Positions 37,080 through 48,700 of a stretch of DNA of 64,000 nucleotides are shown here, piece by piece. The notes beneath the pieces were generated by a model. The model ran no database searches, was not told the DNA's origin, and saw only the letters and a list, made by a program, of their open reading frames with translations. This DNA is from Theristus sp. LFF4_11 (Eukaryota; Nematoda; Chromadorea; Monhysterida; Xyalidae): the NCBI GenBank assembly GCA_030248135.1, contig JASANC010002819.1, positions 1 through 64,000 on the forward strand. Direction: 5' to 3'. Made by a program: the position numbers and the translations under genes. The number at the start of each line of letters is the position of its first letter. The stretch's first letter is position 1.

Positions 37080-37678
37080 TTAGAACATGAAATCTGGCAG
37101 AACAGCTGGCACGTGACCGTGTCCACCGGTGGCCAGCCGAAATTCAAATCGTGAAAAAGCTTGGAATTTATCGGCGAGCCAACTAATTTCAAAGAAGTTA
37201 TTGCTGATCTGAAATTAAAAGACAAATGGAACAACCACAAGTAGGGTTTTTCCATAGCTGGCAATCCATGTTTGATGGAACCGAAACACAAAAGTAAATT
37301 GATGAAGTATTTTTCAACAAACAACGAAAGCTTTGCGTGGCACATCACACCGGTGCCATGAAGTCAGAATAAAATTTTCCGCACTCCATGTAAAACTTCA
37401 GCTGACTTGCATGCAGTTTGATTTGAAGTCCCTCCACATGCAAGCTCAAGCGAGAATGGGCACTGGCGACAGCAGTGACTGACACCTGCGACCACGCCTG
37501 TCACAGTCGAATGCTGCTGCATCCGTGTGACCCACGCTGAGACTTCGAAACAGAGAAATTGTCACCAAAAGTGAAAATCAGTCTTACCAACGGTGCGATA
37601 TTCAAAGTTCACAATATGCGCGTGTTTGCGTGGTGTCGACAGCGTCGCAGCATCACTCAATCCGATTGGCTTGTTCAT
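37080..37678 (-). CDS. small unrecognised protein, three exons, complete model
   Basis: Exons 37588-37678, 37351-37478 and 37080-37208 join with closing phases (GTAAGA and GTGTGA donors, TGTCAG and TTTCAG acceptors) into 115 aa. It begins MNKPIGLSDAATLSTPRKHA, continues VEGLQIKLHASQLKFYMECG and ISNNFFEISWLADKFQAFSR, and ends VPAVLPDFMF. An acceptor-like CTTTCAG lies 14 bases upstream of the ATG and could be a trans-splice site or the acceptor of a 5' UTR intron. There is no signal peptide or membrane helix. The first 50 residues are polar; the rest is aromatic-rich and probably folded. I do not recognise it. None of the exons forms a long open frame alone. Confidence 0.6.
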
Positions 37679-39006
37679 TGGTTGACGACCAGCTGAAAGG
37701 CCAATCAACGAATTACCGTAGCAACTCCGCCCACAACCTGCACATTAGATGGGCGTTCGACTAAAGAACGTTTTGTCAAGCGGCCCGGGGGTCAGGTATA
37801 CATGGATTGTGTGATATTTATTGGTTGGTCAGTCATATTGCTGAGTGTTGTTGTGCGTTAGTGTAAACATGTCACATGCTGACGGTCACATGCAACCAAA
37901 CAACACGCAGCCATTGTTTCATGACTCCATGTGACACCTCTTCACTGTGAAACGCGTCATAAAGACACAATCAAAACGTTGAATGGCCATTTTTTGACTA
38001 CCGGATTTTGCATGTGTTTAAGGAGGGGCTTTTTAGCATTATTATGAGCGCGTTGTGTCATTCTGCTGCAGCCCATTAGACGAACGCAGCCCAACGCGCA
38101 ACACAATTAACTCAAGCCGTTTTTCCTACGCTACTGCAGCTCGCAAATATTGCAAATTCATAATGTGTCGCATAAAGCGTCTCAATATCGACCTTTGCAA
38201 CGGATTACGTGTGAAATCGCACATGGTTATTGCGATCATTGAGCGTTCACAGCTGCCTCAAACGTGACTGCACACAAAACAACGTGCCAGAATTCTCGGT
38301 TATGTCCCGCATTTTTTATTACCATTGCTTTTTCAGTACGAAGCAAAATGCGCTGCTGTTCTTTAACTTCGCTCCTGCCAGAGGCAGCAACGGCGACACC
38401 GGCGTGCAAAATTGTGCACGATTTCAGTGTTTATACAAATTTTACTCCAAATGAAGCGGTTGGTTTTGACTGATTTCGCACTGTGTAATCCGTAAACGCT
38501 CAGACACCCAATGGAAGAGCTGTGCTGGTCACGTTTCGTGTGCTGGCAACACAAGTTTTCAGCCGGTTTCAGTAGTCACCAAATCAACCATGTTCAGTTG
38601 AGTCACTTACGAGTGCACCATTGAGTACGTGTGTCCAAGCGTGAAACGGCTTAGTGACAATTTAGCTGAACCGAGTGACAGCAGTTGAAATGGCACGTTT
38701 TGCATGCTCAGACGTGCGTGTGCTAATGTGAAATGTAATCTCTCACTCTCAACGCAGTGCCCCGTTATCATAACAACCGACAATTTTCAAAAACACGAAA
38801 GCCGCGTTTCGATGTAAATCACGACTCTGTGTTGTGTTGTTATTGAAAACGACAAAAATACCGGTATATGCGGTGGTCCTGTAATTATGCCACCCAAAAT
38901 CACGCGCATATGTATTCTGCATCATTTAATCGTGCGTTGCAACGTCACAAAATAATTACACAAATCCACACAGTTAAGCAAAATTCAACGGATCATGCAT
39001 ATAAAT
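37679..39006. other. intergenic, no gene seen
   Basis: Holds the upstream region of the small gene ending at 37678 and the approach to the foldback element. Short open frames near 38055-38470 have no support. Confidence 0.4.
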
Positions 39007-40172
39007 ATTATCTAAAAATGCGGAGGACGCATATAAAAGGAGGAATATGGCTTTGTGTAAGCAGTGAGAAACTTTTTTGCTTCACAACTATTTTCAAGTT
39101 TCTGATGTGGCACACGGATACAAGTACATAAGAGTTATATTTTTGCGCCGCGTTTGTTTTAATGAAAAACCTAAAAACCTTCAAAGCGTTTTTCACTTGT
39201 CCTCTTCAGCTTAGTGTGAAATCACAGCATGTGCGAAATTCTGCAAACCTGTGCAGAAACAAAAAATTAGAGACTTCAAAGCGTTGCTGCAGATAAGCTT
39301 TATTGTTGATGACGTACGCACAGCTATGTAGGTACTGTGGATTTATTCAAACGTGTCCGGACTAAAATGACGTCATTTGGTTTAAAAACGCCCGTTTGTC
39401 AAAGTACAGGCACTAAAATTTCAGTTTGGTGTGACCGATTCGACATTCACCATTTGTTTACGGAAAGAAATCGGCTAAACGGAAAGTCTGGTTTGCAGTG
39501 AACGGGAAGCGCATGTTTGGCGGCACATGACGTCATTTCAGTGGGACACGTTTAAAAAATAGGTCATACATACCCGTGACAAAAAGGTGTTGTCTTCCGT
39601 TAATTTTCACTTTCCTCCCCAATTCCAAAAAACCCGAAGGTACCAAAGTCCTGTGGATTGTTGTATCTACATAGGAGCAGTGTGGATATTGGCTGAACCG
39701 TCCGTTCCGTGAGCCATTGCGTTCGCCACAAGAAGGGGACATTGCCTTCGCCACAAGAAGGGGACAGTGTCTTCGCCAATGCCTCTGCGCAACGCTTTGT
39801 CCTTGGCAAAGCAGTGTCAGTGATCGAAGATGTTGTCTTTAATTTGGCAGCTTTATGTTACTATTTGCTCGAAATTCATCGAATGTAGAAATTTCGTTTG
39901 TCGAAAAAGTAAGAGGGCTATGTGCAATCGAAATAATGAATAAACGGCGCAAAAATATGGCTCTTATGTACTTGTATCCGTGTGCCACATCAGAAACTTG
40001 AAAATAGTTGTGAAGCAAAAAAGTTTCTCACTGCTTACACAAAGCCATATTCCTCCTTTTATATGCGTCCTCCGCATTTTTAGATAATATTCTGACTTTT
40101 ACATAAGTCCCAAAATCGGACAAAATTCAGAATGCGTTGGGCATCCGTTCTTCCGAACTTCCCATTCGGCTT
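39007..40172. mobile_element. foldback element, copy 2, long inverted arms
   Basis: The left arm (about 39007-39155, AATATTATCTAAAAATGCGG onward) and the right arm (about 39945-40095) are near-perfect inverted copies over about 145 bp. The core holds AAACCCGAAGGTACCAAAGT, a duplicated GCCACAAGAAGGGGACA unit and CAGTGTCAGTGATCGAAG, matching copy 1 and the SINE body. Homology with copy 1 extends past the arm to CTTCCCATTCGGC at about 40172. Confidence 0.88.
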
Positions 40173-40549
40173 ACAGCGATTACACTGATTTCATTTTTTC
40201 GTTTTGGAGAGATGTCGCCCGTCAGGTTCCACGGCTGATTTACCCGAAATTGTCACGATTCAGTATCTAAAACTGTGCTTCCTTAAGAAATGTAACCCAA
40301 AAATCCCTGATCAGCGCATTGAATTACCCTGGACTCCACAGATCTCCTGTTTTTTTGTTTTTGGACCGATCTCGCCAAGTTTCCACGGCTGATTCGCCCG
40401 AATCGTCACGACTTTGGTCATTTGGTTGCCGTTTTTCTAATTTTGTTTGTTTCAACTAATTATGCGCTTGAATTTGAGGGTTGCTACGCATTGTATTCGT
40501 CCTGTTGGTGTAGGCCAGGGGTTTTAACCCACTGTGTCTGAAAGGGTCG

Positions 40550-42440
40550 GGGTAAAATTTAACTAAATTTTTAAAATCTACAGATGAAATTATTCCGGGA
40601 AACATTTTTGTTCGACTGCGAAAGTGCCGAAGGTGAAATTTGAAAAGGCGAACACTTGAAACCATGTCAAAGTCTATGAACTTTTAAAAATGCCCAATTT
40701 TTTGACCCAAAAGAGGGCGGGGGTAAAAAAGTAACCGGTTTTTCAAAATCTACAGCTGCAATTACCCCAGGAAACTTTTTTGTTCGGTTATGATACAACT
40801 TTAGACAAAAAATGCCCAATTTTTTACCCAAAAAGTGCCGGGGCAAAAAAGTAATCAGATTTTTAAAATCTACAGCTGCACTTACCCCAGGAAACTTTTT
40901 TGTTCGGTTATGAAACAATTTCAGACAAAAATTGAAAGGGCGACATTTGAAACCAGGTCAAAACCTCAGAACTTTTGAAAATGCCCAATTTTTGCCCAAA
41001 AAATGGTCGGGGCAAAAAAGTAATTGGATTTTTAAAATCTACGGATGAAATTACCCCAGGAAACTATTTTGTTCGGTTATGAAACAACTTTAAACAAAAA
41101 TTGCCCAATTTTTGACCCAAAAAAGGCCGGGGCAAAAAAGTAACCAGATTTTCAAAAGCTACAGCTGCAATTACCCCAGGAAACTTTTTTGTTCGGTTAT
41201 GAAACAATTTCAGACAAAAATTGAAAGGGCGACATTTGAAACCAGGTCAAAATCTCCTAACTTTTGAAAACTCCAATTTTTTGCCCAAAAAATGGTCGGG
41301 GCAAAAAAGTAATTGGATTTTTTAAATCTACGGATAAAATTACCCCAGGAAACTATTTTGTTCGGTTATGAAACAACTTTAGACAAAAATTGCCCAATTT
41401 TTGACCCAAAAAAGGCCGGGGCAAAAAAGTAACCAGATTTTCAAAAGCTACAGCTGCAATTACCCCAGGAAACTTTTTTGTTCGGTTATGAAACAATTTC
41501 AGACAAAAATTGATAGGGCGACATTTGAAACCATGTCAAAACCTCCGAACTTTTGAAAACTTCAATTTTTTGCCCAAAAAATGGTCGGGGCAAAAAAGTA
41601 ATTGGATTTTTTAAATCTACGGATGAAATTACCCCAGGAAACTATTTTGTTCGGTTATGAAACAACTTTAGACAAAAATTGCCCAATTTTTAACCCAAAA
41701 AGGGGCCGGGGCAAAAAAGTAACCAGATTTTCAAAATCTACAGCTGCAATTACCCCAGGAAACTTTTTTGTTTGGTTATGAAACAATTTCAGACAAAAAT
41801 TGAAAGGGCGACATTTGAAACCAGGTCAAAACCTCCGAACTTTTGAAAATGCCCAATTTTTTGCCCAAAAAATGGTCGGGGCAAAAAAGTAATTGGATTT
41901 TTTAAATCTACGGATAAAATTACCCCAGGAAACTATTTTGTTCGGTTATGAATCAACTTTAGACAAAAATTGCCCAATTTTTGACCCAAAAAAGGGCCGG
42001 GGCAAAAAAGTAACCAGATTTTCAAAATCTACAGCTGCAATTACCCCAGGAAACGTTTTTGTTTGGTTATGAAACAATTTCAGACAAAAATTGAAAGGGC
42101 GACATTTGAAACCAGGTCAAAACCTCCGAACCTTTGAAAGTGCCCAATTTTTTGCCCAAAAAATAGTCGGGGCAAAAAAGTAATTAGATTTTCAAAATCT
42201 ACGGATGAAATTACCCTAGGAAACTATTTTGTTCGGTTATGAAACAATTTTAGACAAAAATTGAAAGGGCGAACACTTAGAACCAGGTGAAAACCCTGCG
42301 AACTTTTAAAAATACCCAATTTTTTACCCAAAAACAGGGTCTGGGTAAAAAATTAACCCAATTTGCAAAATCTCCGGATGGAATTACCCCAGGAAACATT
42401 TTTGTTCACCTGTCAAAATGTTGCAGGTAAAAATTGAAAG
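40550..42440 (+). repeat. tandem satellite array, about 290-bp higher-order unit
   Basis: Each half-unit of about 145 bp reads ATTACCCCAGGAAACTTTTT, TTCGGTTATGAAACAA, CCCAATTTTT and CCGGGGCAAAAAAGTAA. Two half-unit types alternate: TACAGCTGCAATTACC with GAAACTTTTTTG, and TACGGATGAAATTACC with GAAACTATTTTG. TACAGCTGCAATTACC falls at about 41159, 41449, 41738 and 42028, a spacing of 289-290 bp. Units at both edges are more diverged. The array lies between the foldback part and the tail of one composite element. Confidence 0.9.
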
Positions 42441-42740
42441 GGCGAACACATATTGATTACATAGCTGAAAAAAAAAGGAGACAGAAGAATAAGTAACCAA
42501 CTTTTCAGAATAGGTAATTCGCGTCTAGAACGTACGTAAAGAAGTCTGGCGAAAATTTTTCTTCGGCACAGTTTGCAACTTTGGCAGGTCTCTACGTGTG
42601 CACAGTATCAAGTTTGCAGCACGTATATTTGTTGCTGCAGGACAGCGACTAAATTTTGAAAACGCGCGCAGGTCCATATTCAGCCATATAATGCGTGATG
42701 CGCTGTCCGCTCGCTTCGCTCGCTCGCGCATCCGCATGAT
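42441..42740 (+). repeat. tail of the composite element, copy 2
   Basis: Shares AGAAGAATAAGTAAC, GCGAAAATTTTTCTTC, CCATATAATGCGTGATG and GTCCGCTCGCTTCGCTCGC with 25670-25990. It marks the right end of a unit of about 3.7 kb that began at 39007. Confidence 0.6.
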
Positions 42741-43461
42741 AAAATGTCAGTGCCCACTCAAGTTAGCCAGTCACGCAGAAAACTGACTGCATGCTATACG
42801 TATGTGACAGTCACTAATTTTATGTTCAAGTTTAATGCAGCATGTAAGTCGACACCGCACGCATCGCATACTGTACCTGAGACTAAAATAATGTTGTCTC
42901 ATGAAGCTAGTTGGATCACCTCCCCATTAACGCTGTTAACTTGTTACTTTCGTAATCATAATTATATGTTTTATCAGCGCTAATTACATCTTCCAGTTGG
43001 GTTTTTAGAAATGGATTGCGTTGGATACTTTGACATTTGCTGGTGGTTGGATGGGGAACCGAAATTTATATTGCATATCAAATGAACCGGTGTTTATTGT
43101 TGAATGCAAGAGTTTTGACCTGTGCTACCGTAGTGCCACTATGTAAACAGTGGTGATTGATTAACGTTAAAATTGATTCTTTCATTTGCGCAAAAAACGT
43201 GAGAGTGCTCAACTTATTGACGCGTGTGTGCATCATACTGCGATATTTATCAATGACAAAACGTTTTTCAAAGTCAGACCCTTTTTCGCCAACAAGAGAG
43301 AAATTGATAGTGTATAAAAAGGTACTTGTCGCCTGATGTTAAAATTTCACATTTTATTGTGGTGACAAATATAAACACATGGAATGACAAAAAGTACATG
43401 TTCTTGCGCCAAGTGCACCCAAGTGACATCGTGCGAAAATGTGCAATCTGCATGCATTGAC
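42741..43461. other. intergenic, no gene seen
   Basis: AT-rich spacer between the composite element and the 3' end of the Cys-rich gene. Confidence 0.4.
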
Positions 43462-44738
43462 TCAGCCATTCGTTGTGTGCCGAATTACAGGCATTTGATT
43501 GATGGCCGAATTGATGTTCATCTTCGGAAATCGTTCATAGTGCCTGTTGTGCAGCTTCGGTCTGTCCAACAAAAGAATGCCACACACATTTCCACAGTTG
43601 ACAGAGGAGCTTTTGTTCTCACTGCCGGTGTCGGTGTCAGAGCCGAATGTTATGTGGTTGTGTCGCATATAAGAAAGTTCAACCGAGCCAACACAAACAT
43701 CCGTGTCGTTCATCGTTCTCTGTTGATATACGAGACCTGTATCAACACGACGAACCTGCGAAAGGCAAAGACATTTTGATAGCAGCAGTGGTGTCATCTG
43801 ATCGTCGGCTACAATGCCAACGTGCGTGCACTTATTGACACTACTTGAGCATTCATTCGCAGCCGCATGCCAGCATGTGCAAGTTTGTGGCCTTCTGGCT
43901 TTCACCCGGTGCGCACTGTCGCTCTTGAATCAGTGGCGTTACACTCAGAGGTGGGTGTGACCGCAAAACGATACGTGCATTGTCTAACGATGTCACATTT
44001 ATCCACTTTGTCGTCGTTTATCTTCATATCCACCAACCACCGCTGCGATGTTCTTCTTGAACACGATTGTTTGTTTGTATTAACAATATGGCTACGGTAG
44101 TATATAGTGGATGTGAGTTGTGAAAGATGGCACGAAAGATGGACGCAGATACTTTTTATTTTATCACTCACTCACTATCAACATCAAGCACCATGATGAT
44201 CGCATTGTGTCTCGCGCGTCTTCCGTCGATCGACACTTGCGATGTTTGTTTGCATTGACTGCAGAACGCACAATGTAGACGGGGTTTGTCGCAAGCGCGT
44301 GGTTCTTGTGTTAATGGGGGACAAGAAGACACCACACGCCGTCTGCACATCTCTCCATTTGCAAGTTACGTAGCAAGCAGCGAATCGATTTGTTGTCGTT
44401 GTTCGATTGTGAGTGATCGCGATTTTTGAATTTCTCAGGCATCGTACTTTTACTGCGCCCCTCTGTGCCATGCGAAATGTGACCCTGCGCCTCTTCGTTC
44501 GCAGAAATGCACTTTTTTTGTGCGCCAAATGCCCATACGATTAGATCTTGTTTCGCTGCACTTCAACTAAACAACGACACAACACGCCTGAACACTTGAA
44601 ATGTCACCATCGTCATGACAATCATCTATTCACATACAGGCGCAGTGTCTTCGGCTGGTGACACCGGCCGTTTTTGACTGCTGCATGTTGACGTGTGTTT
44701 GTTGCACTCGCACTTTTCGACACATTTACTGAACCCAT
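43462..44738 (-). CDS. unrecognised cysteine-rich protein, four exons, complete model
   Basis: Exons 44638-44738, 44172-44342, 43906-44055 and 43462-43843 join with exact phases (donors GTATGT, GTGAGT, GTGAAA) into 267 aa. The ATG follows a TTTCAG acceptor directly, so it may be trans-spliced or preceded by a short exon. It begins MGSVNVSKSASATNTRQHAA. A cluster HCAFCSQCKQTSQV lies near residue 60, followed by SIDGRRARHNAIIMVLDVDS, KCDIVRQCTYRFAVTPTSEC and SVNCGNVCGILLLDRPKL. It ends MPVIRHTTNG. About a dozen cysteines are spread through it; no signal peptide or membrane helix is clear from this start. The family is not recognised. The rightmost CAFCSQC could be a zinc knuckle. Confidence 0.6.
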
Positions 44739-45771
44739 CTGAAACAAGATCGAGTTGAAACGCACTTGTTTTCATCTGATGTCGCCCTTGTAAATTATAG
44801 ATTGAAATTCTTAAAACAGAAGTAGAACTTTTAACACTATAGAAATATCGGTGTACGTACATACCATATTGAATGGGGACATTTAGAAAAGACCACATTT
44901 AAACCAGTGTTTTTTAAACATGAAACCAGTTGCTGACCCTGTGTCACCCTGCGTTCACACCCGCAGCAGGCGGTGCTTCTGAGAAATTCCGGTCACTTTG
45001 AAAGACCGTCGTTCGCCGCACATAAGCCGTGATAAGATCGCATTGTATCCGGATAAGTGCACTTGCGAAATGGTTAGTTTACCATTGTTTATTGTTTATC
45101 TGAGCTGTTATGCGGCTCCTAATCCGTCAACAGGCACACCTTATACCATACTGTTACCACTGTACCGACAACAAACAAACGAACTCAAAAATGGTTGAAA
45201 AGCGGTAGATGGCAAAAAACGACTGCACTTGTTGAAGTGTTATTTTCAAGGCCCATGGAGAACATGGAGTTGCACAAGCTGTTGCGGATCGTGTTTTGCG
45301 TTTGCAGGATTGTGTGCATTGCGTGCGGCTACTCGCTGCTGCAAATCAGTGCAGTTGATTTTGGGCATGGCTGAAGAAAGCTAATGTTAACGACCATGCA
45401 ATCGATATTTCTGTTTATCACAATTTCAACAAAAACAAGTATGAATGGCAAAACAGTGTAGAGGAAGAAATCACCCAATAAAAAATATCTAACATATTTT
45501 TTCACAATGAAACAATACATATGTAGTCTCTGTTCATGGAAATTCAAAACTTTTAACTGAAGCCAACAAGTGTTTACAATATTTGAAATACAGATCCAAA
45601 GAAAGTTCCAAAGGTCACGTTTGCTGAACGTTTCGCAACAATTTGAGAGAATACAGGTGAAGGGGTCCAATATTGTCGAAATGGCAATGTCAATGCTCCC
45701 GGTCGCCCGCACACCGTTGGTAATGTCTGTGTTGGCATTGACACACACACGCAAACACCCTGTACCCCGTG
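44739..45771. other. intergenic
   Basis: Between the Cys-rich gene start and the bestrophin stop. A possible tiny upstream exon (ATGTCCCCATTCAATATG before GTATGT, near 44862-44880) could belong to the Cys-rich gene. Nothing else is supported. Confidence 0.35.
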
Positions 45772-48700
45772 TCAGAATTGCCTCGGCCGTTTACTGCCGG
45801 AGCGTTTCGGCGGGCCAAGCGGTCCATTTGCGACGAGATCATTGGCGTTCTGCGTGTGCTCAACCTGCTCAACGAGCACGTGATGCGACTCCTCCAACTC
45901 GACGTCCCGCGCGTCCGTCACGGCCACGAACGCGTGCAACTTTGGCGGATGCTCACGGATGCGTGCTGAGACGCGCGTGTGCGGCAGCACCACTGGCGTG
46001 CCTGCAAGGCGCAAAACACGCACTACGGCTGAACAGCAGCCACTGTGTGCGCTCAAAGTCAAATCACGAAGAAAAATAGTTATTCAACAAAAAACTCAAC
46101 AAACAATTGAGTATAGTTACTGGTTTGCTTAGCTCAACAAAAACCAGTGTGTACGCAACGCAGCAATTACAGTTCCCGTTAACTAACAAAAAGCTGTCCA
46201 GTAAATCGTTCAGTTTTGTGTTGACTACTTTTCTCAGTGTTGTAAATGTTGGTGAACACTGCTGACAGAGACAGACCCCGTCTGGCAGCCTCATAGAGCG
46301 CGTCCTTCACCACTCCGTAAGACGCCTTCGGTCGCGTCTGCATCGCCTGATGCACGAGCGCAAAGCTGGCGGCGACATTTCTGTCGAGAATGTAGTTCAA
46401 CTCAATGTCATCGTCGTCCGTGCCAAACGGACGCATCAGGTCTTGGCCAACCTAAACTTGCGAAAAAACAAATGTGAGCAACGCTCGCAATAACTGCACG
46501 GGGTGATACGTTATTCTTGATACTTAAAATTCAAACTCACAAAAAATCGCTACCACAAACCTTAAACCAGCCGACAAAGAACAGGAACTGTAATATGGTG
46601 AATATAGGTACAATGAAGTCGACTTCGTAATGTTCAATTTTTTGAGCAGGATCGAGAAACTGTCGCCCCAGAAGACAGAACCCAAAGTAACCATACGTTG
46701 CCAGCGCTGCAACCTGCACTGACAACAATTTATGCTCATGAAAACTGTCAGAAAATTGTTTAAACAACCGCTCGAAGCAAGTTTGTATTTGAAGCAACAG
46801 CAAGTATTTGAACAGCTTGACTGAAATACAGACCTGGGCATAAGTTACAACATGTTTTGTAAAAATAATGTTAGCAAGTTTGTGACAAGACAAATGTCAA
46901 GCAAACACTGTCAGTTGAACCTGTTGATGCGTACCTGAGTATAGACAAGCGGCACACAGACCCAGTCGTAGCAAAACAACTGCAGCAATTTATGCCTAAA
47001 ATCTTGCAGTTCACGAAGGAAATGGGAATGCAACGGATGCGGCACCTGCTGATCCTTTACCCGTTCGTCAGCCATTTGCTGAATCCAACACAAAGGCAGC
47101 TGCCATCGCACAGAGCCAACCTGTTGAAAAAGTGTTGAAAAGCCTTCCACCAAGATTTATTCTGCATTTTAATTTTAAAGTATACAGTATGGTCGAATAA
47201 ATAAGGCAGTCCTTGTATTCTCCATCAAGGCGAGATTAGTCGAAGACTAGGAGTTGTTTTTGCCATTTACTGGGAGACTAGAAGAGGAGTTGACTAGAAT
47301 GCCAAGGTAATTTCCAATCATGTGTGCAAAGAAGAATGAACGAATAGAATAGCACGAAGAATCAATTAGTTTAAAAACACGTCCGATTTGACACACGATT
47401 TGGTTTCTTCCGAACGTCTTTTTTCTTTCATTCAAATTTCGCGCGCTCCTTGCACTCTGAAAAGCTGCCATGTTTACTCGGCCATTCCGTGAGTGAAAAT
47501 AAAAGTTGGTCACGCAAAAAGCTCCCAATTGCTTTTAAAAGACAGATGACCCAGCTCCAACAATGCAACAAAAGGGCCAGCCCCAACAGATGCCCCAAGC
47601 AATGCCCAGCCCCAACAAATGCCCCAAACGATGCCCAGCCCCAACAAATGCTCCAAACGCTTTCCGGTCCCAACAAATGCCTCACGTGATACCCGACCCC
47701 AAAAATGCCCCAAACGATGCCCGTTCTCGAGAAATCCCCCAAACCATTTCCGACCCCAATAAATGCCTCATACGATGCATGAAGTTCGCTATTTGCGGTT
47801 TCGCCTAATAGACGCATACCGCGGTGCCCCCTGGCTCGTCAGTGCGACGGACACCAGACAGAAGTGCTGATGGTGTTTTATGGTCCACAGTCAGATCTTA
47901 TAGTCTGGGTAAAACATCAGCGAACCTAGAAAGTAACGTCTCACAAAATCAACCATCCCGGGCAATAAAGCCACAAGGGACCCGATGTTTCGCGAGCGTG
48001 TACAATACATGAAGTGCGCTGTTTGCGGTTTCGCCAGGTGCAGACGCATACCTGGCGACCTCAACCTCAACAAATGCCCAAAACGATGCCCAACCCAAAA
48101 GTCCCCTGACGATGTCTGGCATTAACAAATGTTCCATGGGGTGCCTGATCTCAACAAAACGTAACAACCGCTGTTCAACCCCAACAAATGCCCCAAACAT
48201 TACCCAACCCTAAAAAGTCCCAAACTCGATGCCCAACCTCAAACAAATGTTCCAAACAATGCCCAACCCCAACAAATGCCCCAAACAATGTCCGACTCCA
48301 AAAAGACCCCAAACAATGTCCAAGCCCAACAAATGCCCCAAACAATGCCCACCCCGAAAAGTGTCCCAAACGCGATGCCCAACCCCAACAAATGTCCCAA
48401 ACAATGCCCAACCCAATGCAATGTTCACCCCTACTAAATGCTTCATGCGATGCCTCTGACCGCAGCAATGTCCCAAACGATGCCCCACTCGAACATATAC
48501 GTAGCAACTGACAGCTCGTGCCTACCGGTGCCGCCTCGTACAGCTGCACCTCGTCGTCAGTCATGAGTCCGGATGCGACTAGCGTGTCCGTCAACGGGAA
48601 CCGACAGCGCACTTTCACGGAGATCTCGCGCCACGCGAGTGCTGACGTCAGATTGACGTAACGCGCCACCGTGTGCCTCTGCAACTGCGAGCGCTCGTCG

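Noticed and set aside
38868..39131. A protein shared by 25.3 and 39.0 kb (GGIW-CV-SEKL)
   Set aside because: The shared residues fall in the inverted arms of the foldback element, and both strands give similar products.
40550..42440. A CRISPR-like array
   Set aside because: Repeats are contiguous 145/290-bp units without unique spacers, and the window is eukaryotic.
44998..45198. A small + strand gene (MKDRRSPHIS start)
   Set aside because: No splice support, motif or codon signal.
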